A DNA stretch of 64,000 nucleotides. Origin: Clitopilus passeckerianus. Lineage: Eukaryota; Basidiomycota; Agaricomycetes; Agaricales; Entolomataceae. The stretch lies in NCBI GenBank assembly GCA_944990035.1, contig CALYLX010000123.1, forward strand, positions 1-64,000. Reading direction: 5' to 3'. Every line of letters begins with the position of its first letter. The first letter of the stretch is position 1. Below the pieces are notes generated by a model, which was not told where the DNA came from, searched no databases, and saw only the letters and a program-made list of their open reading frames with translations. A program made the position numbers and the translations under genes. Positions 1-12,745 of this stretch are shown here, in pieces.

Positions 1-988
1 ATCCACGTCTTGATTAATTTAGCAGTTTTTTCTGGATTTCCTGGGAGAATTGTTGTCCCTTCAACCATCATTAACTGGCACCGGCTGTGCCCATAAAGCA
101 GCACACGCCGAACACTGAGCCGCAGGCACAAAGCAAACCTTATCATCTGATAAAACATGTTTGTCACAAAGCTCTGGTCGTTGAACTGCTTGGCCTTCAG
201 GTTAGGTTTCCAAAGGGTAAAAGGTAGGCAGACGTTCGTAACTTCGCCAAATCGTCAGAAGCCAACAGCCCTGAAGAATCGAGAAGGTAATCTCGGAAAA
301 AATGTCATGAAGAAAGTCCTTCTGGCCTGTCCCCGGACATGCTGCGAACCTCTGTACACGAGCTACTCGTCGCCGGCAAAACCTCCCACATGGAGCCTCA
401 ACGCACTCGCAAATTTGAAGCTGTGCACCGACCTCCATTGACCGATGTCTCCCCCAGATCTCTGCAACGTTGAAGACGCCTTCGAGGGCCCCTTGCGATC
501 TTCTCGGACTGATAATCGGATGTTGGTCTGGATGAAGCAATATTACGACCTGGATGGATGTGATAGGTGAAGAGAAGAGGGGAGACAGGGTCAATGTAGG
601 ATGAGCCAGGAGGAATTTAACGCCTCGGGCCGTGCAAGATAGGTTTTATATACATTCCTTCAAGTATACTTCTGTTCGATTAGTACAAGTTTCCTCGAAT
701 CAAACAACTTCCAAACCTACTTGAATGAGATCGAGAGCAAAGTCTGGATATTTCATGGAGAATCTCGAGTGCATGGTCTGAAGCATGTTCGGCTCCTTTA
801 ATCTCAGGTTGCCTTCGATGCCGACCTCTGATACGCGCATGTTCCTTTGTAATGTCGAGAAAGTCAAGACGGCGAGTCAATCAAAACTGGCAATCAGTTT
901 GTAACACCTGGTAAGCCTCATGGCTCAACTTTTCTTTGTTATAACCGAAGCCGACTCATTATGCCTCCATAGCTCGTCCTGACGTATT
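1..988. other. No recognisable gene
   Basis: Only short, overlapping open frames are present on both strands, the longest about 130 codons on the minus strand (202-594). None has a recognisable motif or a plausible exon-intron structure. The segment may hold the promoter of the gene starting at 989 and the edge of a gene outside the window. Confidence 0.5.
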
Positions 989-2333
989 ATGGCGCCCAGC
1001 CAGCTCAGACTTTGTGAAAGGCTGCTTCTGCTGCGATTGTGTGGACAGACTAGCGGTTTTGAAGGTCCCCGATGGGATTTGCTGCAGGGTCCCTCAGGCG
1101 CTATCAAAAACGACACCAGAACAGAGTTGGCGATACTCAATGCGATATGTCTCTTCCTGCAGACAGACGAGGACGGAGATCGAGTCGCTGCAGCCCTTGA
1201 CAGAGACTATGCCCCTCCAAAACTCGTCCTTGCGCGCTCAATCCCCGTCACCCAAGCTCACATTGATACGGCACACGAATTCCTCTCGCTGATACAGGAT
1301 TCAAAGGGAGAGAAGCTGATCAGGGCTACTTTCCACATTGTACGTCGCAATCGACTGGGATATGTGGAGGCGAAGATACGTCATATCCACGAGGCCTTGC
1401 TTACATTTTACACTGGACCTGCATCCTGTCCTCGGGAATTGGCTGAGTACGAGCCACTTACCAACCTCCAGGAGGAGTTTCCCGCAGCAGTTGCGTTTCT
1501 AAACGACCTGTACCCTGAACCACAGGAGAAACCAGCAGCCAAGGACATCGTGTTCTCCCTCTTACAGCGGTTGACAGACCTGTCTTCCGAGAATTTCAGC
1601 GACATGGATGAGGAGAAAGCATTGGACACTTTTCTGGCCCTGTTGAATGGTGGGAGGCTCCTTCGACACGCCCGCCTATTCCAGAGCTGGGCCACATTTG
1701 TTCCAGATTCCGGCCTGCGCCAGAGCTTAGACGATATTCTGCAGTACGCCAATGTTGTTCATATCTACAACGCTATTAAACGCTGGTATCCGACTGGGGA
1801 CATGCCCATTCGTTGGATTCATATTACGGAGGAAGATCGATACCACCAAGAGATCCTAGATTTACCCCACGAACCCACCTCCATAATTGCACATACCCTC
1901 TGCACATCAGTCGAATCTGAACCCTGCACATCTCTCTGCACAGATCATCCAGATGTGCAGGAACGCTGGGATAAACACCGAACTGTCCATACCCGACTTC
2001 ATCCAGAAATGCAGATCGTTCTCGACCTCAGCTACTTTACCATACATTTCCCCGTCATTCGGGAGATACCCACAACGGGCAGTTGGACTAAGTGGGGAAA
2101 GTTGTGTGTGCTGCGTACATTGGATCAATGTATTCAACCTGATGTCATGCATGCGTTGGACCCTGAGCAATTCTGACAGCCCCGCGCCTTTAGATGAAAC
2201 GTGGAGGGGTGCAGGCAAGAAGCTGTTGGATGAGGTTATGGGACCCAGGGGCACATTCACGCCTGATCGGCAAGTCTTTGACTTTGTTCGTTCGTTGATG
2301 CTGCAGAAATTCGATAGATTACCAGACTGGTGA
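989..2333 (+). CDS. Possible OTT_1508-like nucleic-acid deaminase, frame broken
   Basis: The long frame from the ATG at 989 codes for about 390 residues without introns. Near residue 338 it shows LHPEMQIVLDLS, a zinc-ligand H-x-E signature of the cytidine-deaminase fold. The second half of the site, SCVCC (about 2100-2114), lies in another frame, which continues to the stop at 2333. In fungal OTT_1508-type deaminases an H-x-E motif is followed by a C-x-x-C-type motif, so the two halves should be one protein of about 448 residues. The break lies between about 2020 and 2096. No intron with usable GT-AG ends fits there; one extra base, or two missing bases (for example in the CCCC at 2050-2053 and a nearby G run), would join the frames. 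The family call rests on these two motifs only; the N-terminal 330 residues match nothing I recognise. It is convergent with VPS35, 205 bases apart. Confidence 0.5.
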
Positions 2334-2538
2334 AAGGACGGCGAAAGACATTCACGATCGATACTATACTAGATGAGGTCAAGCGGGCTGGCCCTCATAG
2401 GTAGAGATCTACAGCAGAGATCTAGAGTACCTAACAAGAAATCCTCCCTGGTTGATGTTACATACAAACGGGTTGAACACCTGAATACAGTACAAACAAA
2501 TGGAATAGAGAATCTCCAAACAACGAAATTCTGTCTGC

Positions 2539-5500
2539 TCATCGATTCAACCCCATTTTGAGAAGAGCCCCGACAATGTCCACTTCATCCCATCGAGGAT
2601 CAGGTGAATTGCCATTAGGAGCAGAGTTCTTCCTCCTTTGGATATAGGCCAGGGAATTCCTGAAATGTCTTATGATCATTTCAGGTGTCTGGACTCCCTC
2701 AATGAGGCCGGGAGGAGCACGTTGTGATGGGTGTACGTCTGGTGAGGAGACGTTGTCGATGCTTTGAGAAATCAGCTCAACCAAGCTGTTCACGAATTTC
2801 GCGGCAACCTGTTAGAGAGGTGTGTCAGTGATCCAAAGTAGAGTTCCATGGGGCTTGGTGCTTACAGCAGGTGCTCCACGGTCGAAGTAGTAAAGGTATT
2901 GATCCAAGGTATCACAATAGAGTTGGACAGTGACAATCTCCTCGATGGCGGAATTTGCAATCCGTAATGATTTCTGCAAGCACTCAAGGACGCGTTTGCT
3001 ATCTTGGTAAGGATACTTTCCAACATAACATCAGTATTCAAACGGGCTCTCATGAAGCGAATATACTTACAGCTTTGACGGTGTTTTCCCCGTCCACGTC
3101 CTCCTGAGCAGGTTTCTCAGAGACCTCCTTCTTCTTAGCTTCTTCGTCCTCGCCTTCACCTTCCGCAGGCTGGGGAGCTTCTTGCCACCATAAATGGCTA
3201 GCGAGTCCGACAGCTGTCGCTTGATGACTCTTCTTCAACAGCTTGGCGCCATGTAGCGCAGCCTTCGTGATCAGAGTGTCGTAATTGTCCACGCCGAAAA
3301 CCTTTGCGCCGGCCAGCGTGCCAATGATGAGAGTGATAGCTTGGAGCTGAGCACGAGACTCAGATATGCTATCCTCATACACGCTGAATGCTTGCACGTA
3401 GAAGTCGTAGGTGAGATCTTCGAATCCACACTCATCCGCGATCTGAGCGGAGAGAAGGAAGAGCCGAAGCGCAATCGTCGGTGCCTCAATTTGAGTGGCC
3501 AAAATAGAGGTGAGCTGTCGCACGAATTTGAGAATGGTGGACACTCGGCTCTGCCAATCTTCCTCCATATGCTCCCTGTTCTTGTATCGTCTGCAGAGTT
3601 TGATGGAGGATGTGATGAGGGCGGGGAATGTGAAGCGCATACGCTCCCCTCCGAGGTCGAAATGTCTTCGCGCAACTTGGAGGAGTTCGTATTGTACGTC
3701 TAGGGACTCGGCTCGGAATAGATGAACCATCCTTGCGACCCATCCCTGCTCTTCGGCCATCTCCTCTCGCTCTAGCGAGTACGGTCCCTGTCGCCTGATA
3801 TCCTTAATATTGGCCTGCACTGCGGCAGGGTTTGCGTTGGCAGGATTCGAGTCGACCTGGTCCTTGATGAGGACGTGACACAGCTCCAGGACACCGTCGA
3901 CATCTTCCGGAGTTTCGATGATAGTTTCGTTCTTCAGGACGGATGACACGATGGAATGGGCGATCGACCGTCGAGTAGAGAAAAGTTGTTTGGTGAGTAG
4001 GGAACGTAGTTCGGTATCGCAAGTAGTGTCAGAACAGATTGGTAGGAGTTGATTGGGGCAACCAGTAAGGCTGCAAGGTTGGATGTTGTTTGAGGTGCGT
4101 GAAGATCAGGGCTATTGGCATATTGTAAGCTGGGATGTATGTGGTAAATGAACTAGACGAAATACCTCTCTGTGAACTCCTTGATCTTTTCCGCTGCAAA
4201 GGAGAGGATTTGATCCACATACTCCAGTCGATCGGGGTAACAGCTGAGGGAGAGGTTGGTAAGGGATACGAATAGAGCTGTGATGTCCTGAATTGACAGA
4301 TCGGGTCGGGCCTATTGACAGAAAATTATAAGTTCGGTTATTTTGAGCTTGTTAGAAGAAGGTAGGACTGACTTTGATAAGCTCGACAACTTGCTTCCAG
4401 AACACCTCAAACAACTGCACGTCCTCCGGAACGCCCCTGAACTTCCTCGCAGGGGAACCCTCCTTCTCCTTCCCTTTATTTCCATTAACTGGCACATCCA
4501 CTATATCCACTATCGCCGGTCCAGCTGCTTCTGACAACGTCGGTGACGACACCACAGAATCCGCAGGCGTAGGTGACTGTGGTGTAGGAGGGACATCTTG
4601 TGATCCCCACTCATTGGCGGTATCCGACTCCGTGGTAGTGGGCGAGAGTGCGCGATACGCACCATTCTCGCGAGCACGAGCTTTCTGGACCTTGACTTTC
4701 TCCGCGAGACGCTTAGCGGCAGCTTCTTCTTGACGCTTGGTCTCCTCTGGGTCTTCGGTCTCGGCTTCGCGGGCGGCGTATGCTGCGAGCCTGTCGATAA
4801 GGGCAATTACGATCTGTTTGATGTTGACCTTGGGGTGGAGCTGGGCGGTGGCGGAAAGGAAGGGGCCAAGGGTGTGAAGGTGGAATTCGTCTGTGAATAC
4901 CTGAAGGAAATAATTTTGAGCAAATGAAGAGGTATGTCGGATGGTAAAGGGAGCTGACCTGGATTACGACTTCCATAAGGTATTCTTGAGCGATGACATC
5001 CTTGCAGTTTACAACTTGCTGCAATATGCTGGGCAGTATTGTTCGTTGATACATGTCCAGGTCGACACCGTCCAACTGGCTCAGGCGAACCAAGTTTGTG
5101 CCAACCAGAATCCTCAGCTCCCGACGCTCCAGTTCACGCTTTTCCCTATCGCGTGAATGACCTTGATGTTGTAGGCGGACCCATAGTTTGTTCATCTCGA
5201 TGAAGTTCGTCAGAACAAACGCAATCGAGTCTTGCAGGCATCCACCAGGTCTGCCAAAGATGAGCTTTGAGCTGAAAATCAGAACGGCGTACATACCCTG
5301 GCTCCAGGCCCTCTGGAAGATGGTCTCTAGTTTGGCCACTGAGATAATGACGCAAGAAGAGACCACGGATAGGATGTAAAACGCCACGGGACATTTCCAT
5401 CATGTCCTTCATTATCTCCTTCACCGGAGCATCTGGGACGGACATGTAAACAGAGCCCACTGTTATCATCAAGTAGAGACGGGGATGATGTTGCCAGCAT

Positions 5501-5905
5501 ATTGGACTAGTTCGTAGAGGTCGGCCAAGTGGTGTCGGTTCTGTGTGTGCGCATCGTAGAGATAGTTGGAAAGGTGCCTTAGTGCATCGAATACGGCCAT
5601 ATCTGGGATGCGTGAGCTTCGGATGAACATGGAAGAATCGGCCGCTTACAGAGTTCGTAATACTGCTTCGGCGACAGGGAAGAAGTCCGCAGCTCTGCCA
5701 GCATTGTACTTGCGCTCTTCAGCGCATCCATTAGCTCGTCAAGTTCCTAGAAATCCGCCCAATAATCAGCTCGTTAACCATATTTTGAAGAAGGCTGCGC
5801 ACGTACCAGATGCCGCTTCATCTGCTGAACCTGGATTTTGACGGTATTAAGGGCTTCAGGAAGTCCCTTGACCTCCTCAGGAGGCTGCTGCACCACGGTG
5901 GCCAT
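2539..5905 (-). CDS. VPS35: Retromer subunit Vps35
   Basis: Vps35 is the alpha-solenoid core of the retromer cargo-selective complex, which recycles sorting receptors from endosomes to the trans-Golgi. Nine exons on the minus strand: 5905-5807, 5746-5650, 5602-5297, 5250-4959, 4900-4373, 4311-4166, 4111-3071, 3015-2866, 2808-2539; introns are 46-61 bases. Family blocks are clear: [16 protein letters not shown] near the N-terminus, then [18 protein letters not shown] and [17 protein letters not shown], and later [13 protein letters not shown] and [12 protein letters not shown] with the C-terminal solenoid. A Glu/Lys-rich linker and a Pro/Ser/Thr-rich insert are present, as is usual in fungi. 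Two frame breaks occur, at the GGGG 5481-5484 (between NIIP and RLYLM) and the GGG 4000-4002 (between NYVP and LLTKQLF). One added base in each gives a coding length divisible by three (976 residues), so assembly error is more likely than decay. Confidence 0.95.
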
Positions 5906-6344
5906 TGTTGACTGCCTCAAGGATAACTTTACTGCAGCAAAACGGACAAGCTAGCGCCTAGGACTGTGGAACCTGTGTCGGGATGATGTACGTTCACCAC
6001 AGCGTTTGTTTGGCTCAACTTTGGTTAGCTGCCCGAATTGGTAATCCTCCATCCCTGCGGTTACCATCGTTGAACATTCCGCTGTAGGTTTCGCTGTTGG
6101 CAATGGTCTTTGTAGTTGGCGCGATGTTCAAACATGTCGCCTTTGAACGAATTAGGCTTGACAGGATTATCTCGCTTAAAATCACAGAATGAGCCTTGAG
6201 GCTGCCTCACTTTTGTCTTCCGTAATCTCCAGAAACTCCTCCCTGAAAACGTTTCATTGTCAACCGTCATCTTGTCTTTACAACAATAGCTTCTGAGAGG
6301 AAACCAAAAGCCGTCCTGAGTATAACACAGTTTTCTATACTCAA
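5906..6344. other. Upstream region of VPS35
   Basis: Spacer between the VPS35 start codon and the tRNA gene. No gene or clear motif is visible beyond a possible VPS35 promoter. Confidence 0.4.
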
Positions 6345-6417
6345 GGTTGAATGGTCTAGTGGTTATGATCTCTGTCTCACACACAGAGGGTCTCCAGTTC
6401 GATCCTGGATTCAACCA
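6345..6417 (+). tRNA. tRNA-Val (anticodon CAC)
   Basis: A complete 73-base cloverleaf. The acceptor stem pairs GGTTGAA with TTCAACC and the discriminator base is A. The D arm contains GTCTAGTGGTTATGAT. The anticodon stem pairs TCTGT with ACAGA around the loop CTCACAC, giving anticodon CAC with U33 and A37 in place. The T arm is CCAG-TTCGATC-CTGG. No intron and no encoded CCA. The internal A and B boxes are intact, so the gene should be transcribed by RNA polymerase III. Confidence 0.93.
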
Positions 6418-6418
6418 A

Positions 6419-6423
6419 TTTTT
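6419..6423 (+). terminator. RNA polymerase III terminator of tRNA-Val
   Basis: A run of five T directly after the tRNA 3' end, followed by further T-rich sequence (backup terminators), as expected for Pol III termination. Confidence 0.75.
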
Positions 6424-9400
6424 CTTCTTTTCCTTCCTTCGACCTTGGCCACGCCCAAGATCATGTGGAGCCAATCCTATACAGCAATAATCAAGTTGAC
6501 CTGACGTGGATGAGCTCGAAACCCCAGGAAGATAGACTGTTCAGACGTGATTGCTTTGCTCGAAGACACATCCATTGCCTCATCGCCTCTCGCTGACATT
6601 GGCCATCGCTAATGGCACCTGCACCACGACTAATCAAGGTGAGCCCTGTGACTGCTTTATTCAAGTTGGAACTGGTTGATAACGTCGCCAACTTCGCACA
6701 GTGGCTCGGGACCATCCCCGTTACAGCATCGTGATTTTGCCAAACCTGTTGATTATTGGGTTCAATCCTGAACTATACCAACTTTTCCTTCTTTTGTCAA
6801 GGGTCAACGTCGTTCCTCCCCATCTATGAATGCACCGACTTCGTACTCGCACTGGACCCTTGGTTTGGTTTGTTCAAGTCGAGAACAGGAAGGTCACAAA
6901 TCGGAGGCTACCTGGGTCATTAGATGACAGATCCAGAACTCTAGTCGAGATATCTTCGACGATGAGCATGCGCTCTCCTCTGACCACCACTCTTTGGCTA
7001 TTGAGATCACGCCTGCAAGATAACCAAGTGAGAAGAAAACCTGTTTTGAGAACAAACAACTCACAAGTAAGCGTCCTTCAAGATTCAAGGAAGGCAGGTG
7101 TTCTCGACAGAGCGAAGCAAAAGATCCTTCCGGACCTCACGATTAACTGCGAAATGTAGGCTAAACAATAGAAGGTGGAGACCGAGATCCTCCGCTAATA
7201 GTACCCGACGGATCACGCCTCGAGCAAGTCAACTATACTTTGTAAAGCCCGCTTTCCATGATAGATACAGTCGTTGCGATTATTAAAGACCGTGGATAGA
7301 TTTAGAACGGTTTCAGGATATCCTTTATATTGAGGCTTACAGCAATCATTTGAGTAGTGGATTGATCGAGGGGGCAAACTGCTGACAACTTTCAGAATCA
7401 GATCTCTGTTGATAAGTTTGACTTGCAATCGCCCAAGCCACGCAAGCCCCTGCAGAACCTCCAATGTCTGGTAGAACCCATGGCCATCCCAATGATCTCC
7501 GAACGAAGGGAGTTCAACTATTGCCCGGAAGCGAGCAGTTCCCAAAAGCGACATCCACTATCCCATCGAGTTGGCCATTGTCGGCCCTTGTCATATGGTG
7601 GAGCTGCCCGCTCCTACACCAGGACTACTCGTGGAATTCTCTGTCACTGCCATGTCCAGGGATCGTGGACGAGAAATTGGCCAGCCGCGCAGTGACTGGC
7701 AACGCGAAGAGTGGAATCATAGCTCTGCCAGAGGTTTTATCTGTCACCTTCTTGGATCGACCACTCTCATCTTGGAGAACGGCGATAGGGCCCACCATGT
7801 CGGTGTCATCAGAGTGGATTAGAGAGAAAGTAGTATATGTGCTTTTCTCTACCCAGCTGCCCAAGGCACACATGCATTGCGAGGTCACCGAAGACCTGAT
7901 ACAGGTGGCCATGGTTGTCATCGTATCTGGATCCAAAGACGTCGTAGGTCAATGGCAACCCCTAGAAACATCGGCACTTTGCGCCTCCCGCGCGGTGGTG
8001 GAAATCAATTTAAGATGCATTTTCTGTCAACGGCGACTATTCACAAAGCTAAGGTAGCTGGGGCACTTGCCTGTAATTGGTCTGCAGAGTGGTTCGGAAA
8101 GATCGAACATCCATTCAGAGGAGACCTCGTATAGTCGAGTTCCCTTTCAACAAGATAATTTGTCAGAGCCTCGCCTTTTGTAGCGCAGCCGTGTGTTGAG
8201 TGCCCCAGCTAGACCGTTCTTCCAGTTGTCGGGACAATAGCGTCGGATGGAAAAGGGCGTCTGGCGAGACATGGTGGGGGCATACCATGATGTCCGAACA
8301 GATAGAAATAGTGGTAATATTGAGAAGAGAAGGAAGAAGAACGGATCTCTCTGGAGAGAAGCGCTTTGATGGCCTTCTAACGATTACATAACGACAATGT
8401 TGCGAATACACCCAGGTGCTCTCTAGGCATTGAACGTTGAGCATCGAAGTCCCAGTGATACAGCAAATGCAAGGGAAAAGATGGACATCAATGCTTCTCG
8501 CGCGTGACGCAGCTCCCAGATGCAGATGAATTTCCAGAGCCAAGATCCAGCCCGAACTTCAGTAGTTCCCCGAGAGGGACCAGTCAGTCATGGGTATTTC
8601 GTTAGGAAGTGCCTCTGGGGCCGTCATACTGAAAGCTACCCTTAGGTGCGCTAGACATCGTCAGGTCCTCTTTCACGGTCATGTTAGCGTTCTCACCTCG
8701 ACAGTTGAAGTCAACACAAAAGTCGAAATGATCAACAAAGTCTAGCCCTTGACGATGGGCTTTGTATTATGAATGAACGCACGGGCGGTGCTGGGTCTGC
8801 CTCAGGATGAGCCCGTGAGAGAAGAGGCTCGATGTTGGCTGCTCCTTCTTATCGTCTAATGGCTATTTGAAGTTCGTGGGTGAATACCGGAGGAATGACG
8901 ATGAGAATGCAATAAAGAGTATTGAAAAAGTACCAACGCCACAGACCACTGATGCTGGCGGAAGGTGATTAGCCTATTAAGCGAGACCCACCTAAAGAGT
9001 GCCACACCAGTGTGAACTGGTCAGAGGTTTAGATTTGATAGAAAGGCTGAATGGTCCGTCGGAACTCCAGCCTGATGCCTGAGCCATCGGGAATCACACC
9101 CACTCACAGGACGCATAATGATTCTCTACCGGCTTGAAAGCCAGGACAGAGGTTAGGATAGAGAAAGATTCCAAGCAAGCAGGTTCATTTCTGACTTCCC
9201 GAACAGATCTGTTCGTCTGATATGCGCTGAGGCATCGGATAAGAGTCAAATTGGCAATGCTAGTCAATACAAAAGAAGTGTTGGTTTGATCATGAACCCA
9301 TGTACGGGAAAGCGTCGTATAACTTCCAACCCATGGCATATCATGGAGGCTGCCGATGTTAGATCCTTTAGGGATCAGGTCCATTGGCTGGATTTTGGTA

Positions 9401-12400
9401 GACACATAGATGCAGGTTCTGGTCTAGTAATCATCCTCGGCAATTCAATATTTGGCTGGAATGTCACATTTCGTATGGACTGGCTGCCGCCAGCTGGCCG
9501 TCAGGTGACAAGCAGGGATCTTTGAGAGGTATAACCATTAGAACATCACTCCGGGCTTGTTTTGCAACACAATTACAGGCAAGGTAGAAAGAATATCTGA
9601 GCAGGCGAGCCCACTCACGACAGGTAATAGGTGCAGATAAAAGCATACTGAACAGGAGGCAGTTTATGCACAAAACGCCAACTTCAAGACGTTACAGGGA
9701 CACGCCAATGCTGCGGATCCATCCACAGAGGGTAGCAAAACGAGCCTGGCCCATAATGAACCGTGGCACCCCTACTGCCACATGGGGCAGGTACACCTGA
9801 GCCTCTGAACACGATCGAGAGGGTTGCTAGATGCAGTTGGTACAAACCAGTTGAATGCGATCTGGGTCAGGAAGAAGTCCAAGACGCCAGATCGCAGGTG
9901 CCTGACCGCCTTCAGAAGGGGACCCAAAGACACGACGTGAGGGCGAGTGTAGCGAGTACCTTCCAATGCGGTACTTGTCAGGAGGTAAGCCACAGACTCG
10001 AAGAGAGGATACCCACCAAAGGGAAGCTCGTATTCTTGATGCTCAAGCTTGGAAGATCCGTTTCTGGACTTTGTCTGATTGATGAACAGGAAAAACTGGC
10101 TAGTTTGCTAAGCCTCAAGAAATCGACTTAAAGTGAGCCACGGACAAGCACCCATAAAAGGCTATTCAGCCATGCAATTAAGAAATGTTAGATGCAAAAC
10201 ATCGTGATGGTTTGATTGAACCCATGTCATGGGAAATTTCCATCTTTTCGCGAAATTTCGGGCCACGTGGTCAGAAGACTTAGAGTCGCGTTCGAAAGAG
10301 CTTGACACCAGACGCCGTAATCTTCTGCACTGAGTTGGCACTGAGTCAAGGATTCAAGATTCGGATTCTGCAATTTTACAGTGCCGCGGGATGCACCAGG
10401 ATAGTCATTTACCCGAAAATGCTTCACATAGCTCAGTACGTACTTTTGGCAAACTTTTTGCGTAGTCTGAGTTCAATTGATTCCCGATTGATTCTTCGAA
10501 AGTTTGTTCAGAAGATCATTCCTCGTGTGAGCAAGGGATATCCTCACGAAAGGTTTAAATCTCGCGGTCACTATCGCTTCCTAGTTCTTCTGTGCGTAAA
10601 CATAGATTAACCTAGATCGCCGGAGTTCAGTCAATCACAATTCTGGAGGAGCCACCCATGCAGAAATACTGCAGCCTCTCCCTCCGTGACATATTTCCCT
10701 ATATCAGAAACGACGGTCGGTTTGTTTCTGTTCAGGCCTGAGGGCAGGATAGCTGTTGTTGAGGTACAATTTATTCGGCGAATATGCTTTCAAGGACTGC
10801 ATGACCGTCCTAAGAGACGGCCGTGCATCCTTCCTGCCCTTTCGCCTCAATTGATCCATTGGGGCTTAACACTGACCGTCTGTGAATCCCGCCATAGAGC
10901 TTCAAGAGTCGAGATCAGGGGGTCTGACGTTCCATTGCATATGGGATAGAACCTTCCTCTGTGAGTTCTCAATGAGTCAAGGTCATCATTTCATTCAGGA
11001 GGGTACCTACTTGCGGGGGTCTGGACCATCACCTTTGATTCGTTGGAGATAGCGTTTGGTTCTTCCACCTGTTCCTATTGTTTTCTATGCTCTTGGTCAT
11101 ACTGGGCAGATTGCGATGAAATTTCGCCGGTAACTTCAAAAAAGGGGGGTCGATGCTCGACCCTCTCCCGGGCCGTCAGGATTGCTGTTCCTCCCACCAC
11201 TCTTGCGCCGTTGCTGATTCCGAAATGGGAAGATTCAGTATATTATATTTTCCATCTGGTGTAAGCGCGCCTTTCGCCACACGTTTGTGACTCGCTGCGA
11301 TATCCATGGAGGCTTTGATGGCCTCTAACATGCTCATCATCATCCATACAGAAATTCTGGTCAGGAACACCGGCGTCCCAATGAAAACGTTTGCCAGGAT
11401 GATATCAGATTAAAGTTGGATTGTGGGTGCCGCGTTGCATCGCTTCTGAGGATTTCTTATTGTTGTTGTCGGACCTGATCGTCTTCAATCACAGAGGTAA
11501 GAGAGGGTGAAAATGCAGGAAAACATATCGAGACCTGCTAATTGTTTTCCAAAGAACCCTCGGCGTAAACGACTGCCTTGATGACCACACCACGCTGACA
11601 GAATGTGCTTCAAGGTTTGGTCGAATGTGGGCGATGAGCACATTAAGGGGATTCGCCGGGCTGCGTCGAACTCTACTCTTGGATTAACCCGGTTCCTGGT
11701 GTGCCTATGATGTCTTTGGTTGACAGTTCACGTCTAATCAAGGGAATTGTTTCCCTTGCTGAGGATAATAGGAGCCGTGCTTGGCCGTTGCTTTCATAGG
11801 TTCCAATCTAGTAAAGGCAGCGAAGGGATGCAGTTAATATTCCAGTTGGATGCGACCAATACATTGTCGAATGACATGGTTGAATATCTCCTTAGATCGG
11901 ACGCAATAATCTTCACAATCTTCAACTCGATGGACTGGCTGAAGAGCTTCGGAGCTCTCAGGCTCCGGATCAGTCGTTCCGTCCGATGATTGATTTTGCC
12001 GACGGACCTTGCACCTTGACTCCAAGCCTCAAATAAAACAAAATCGCCAGTTTTTCCCTGCAACCCAGCCAGGTTTGTTAAAATTGGAGCTAGGTACACG
12101 TACTCTCGTATAATAAACGATGACGAAGCCCAGAAGCCTCAAAACGCCAGAAACAGCCAACCCAACAATTAACAATGTTTTTCAGACAGACATGTGGCTG
12201 GCGGCTGCCATGTATGAAATCTAAGCCCATACAGGACACAAAATTCTTGTTATGAAGATTTCTGGCAATATCTGTAGATCTCAACGATTCTTGACTCAAT
12301 GTACCATTCTTTTCAATTGATTCTTTTGTCTTTCACTGGCTGGCGACCACCATCTTTGGATCGGCTATCACTGCTTCCAAAACGGATCGAGATTTCCTTA

Positions 12401-12629
12401 TTGTTAAAAATCTCCCCTCCTGATGAGAGCATTACGCCACGGCAATCGCAGCGACCATCGCTTGAGTCAAGCTTATTGTCTTTGCCCATTCCATAGCTCT
12501 ATGACAGTTTGACTTCGCGTGTGTGCATTCACAGGACACCTAAGGCCAAAGCAACGAGGCTGCTTTGATCGCCAAAATGGGGTTGCATCTAGCCCAGCTA
12601 AACAAAAGTGCACCGAACAGGGGATTGAA
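6424..12629. other. About 6.2 kb without a recognisable gene
   Basis: All six frames hold only short or motif-poor open frames (up to about 197 codons at 7464-8057), none with convincing exon structure or family signature. Two stretches resemble each other weakly (about 9283-9310 and 10209-10235, sharing GGTTTGAT, GAACCCATGT and GGGAAA), which hints at old duplicated sequence. A minus-strand C-terminal-looking frame at 11176-11370 has a hydrophobic start but could not be tied to any family. In this type of fungus, sequence next to a pheromone gene often carries STE3-type receptor genes; I looked for receptor signatures on both strands and could not find them, though a strongly decayed receptor cannot be excluded by eye. 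Confidence 0.45.
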
Positions 12630-12637
12630 TATAAAAG
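12630..12637 (+). promoter_or_regulatory. TATA box of the pheromone gene
   Basis: TATAAAAG lies about 110 bases upstream of the pheromone start codon, followed by a C/T-rich leader (about 12690-12740) typical of highly expressed fungal genes. Assignment as core promoter is inference from position and consensus. Confidence 0.6.
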
Positions 12638-12745
12638 AGGTTCGAGTGGAGCAAACTTCCTCAGGATCCTGACTCCCATCGCATCCTGTCTGCTACCTTG
12701 TCCTTCATCCTAAACACCTCCGCCTCCACCTCCTCCTAACAAGCA

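Noticed and set aside
202..594. 130-codon minus-strand open frame
   Set aside because: No start context, motif or splice structure; composition does not look like coding sequence and it overlaps another frame.
5481..5484. Tiny intron in VPS35 to explain the frame change
   Set aside because: No GT-AG pair of usable length; conserved residues continue directly on both sides, so a missing base is the better reading.
7464..8057. 197-codon plus-strand open frame in the gene-poor block
   Set aside because: Several overlapping open frames on both strands, no hydrophobic segments or motifs, no plausible introns.
11176..11370. Minus-strand frame with hydrophobic start, considered as end of a receptor gene
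   Set aside because: Could not be extended upstream by splicing, and lacks the conserved Trp and Arg blocks of STE3 receptors.
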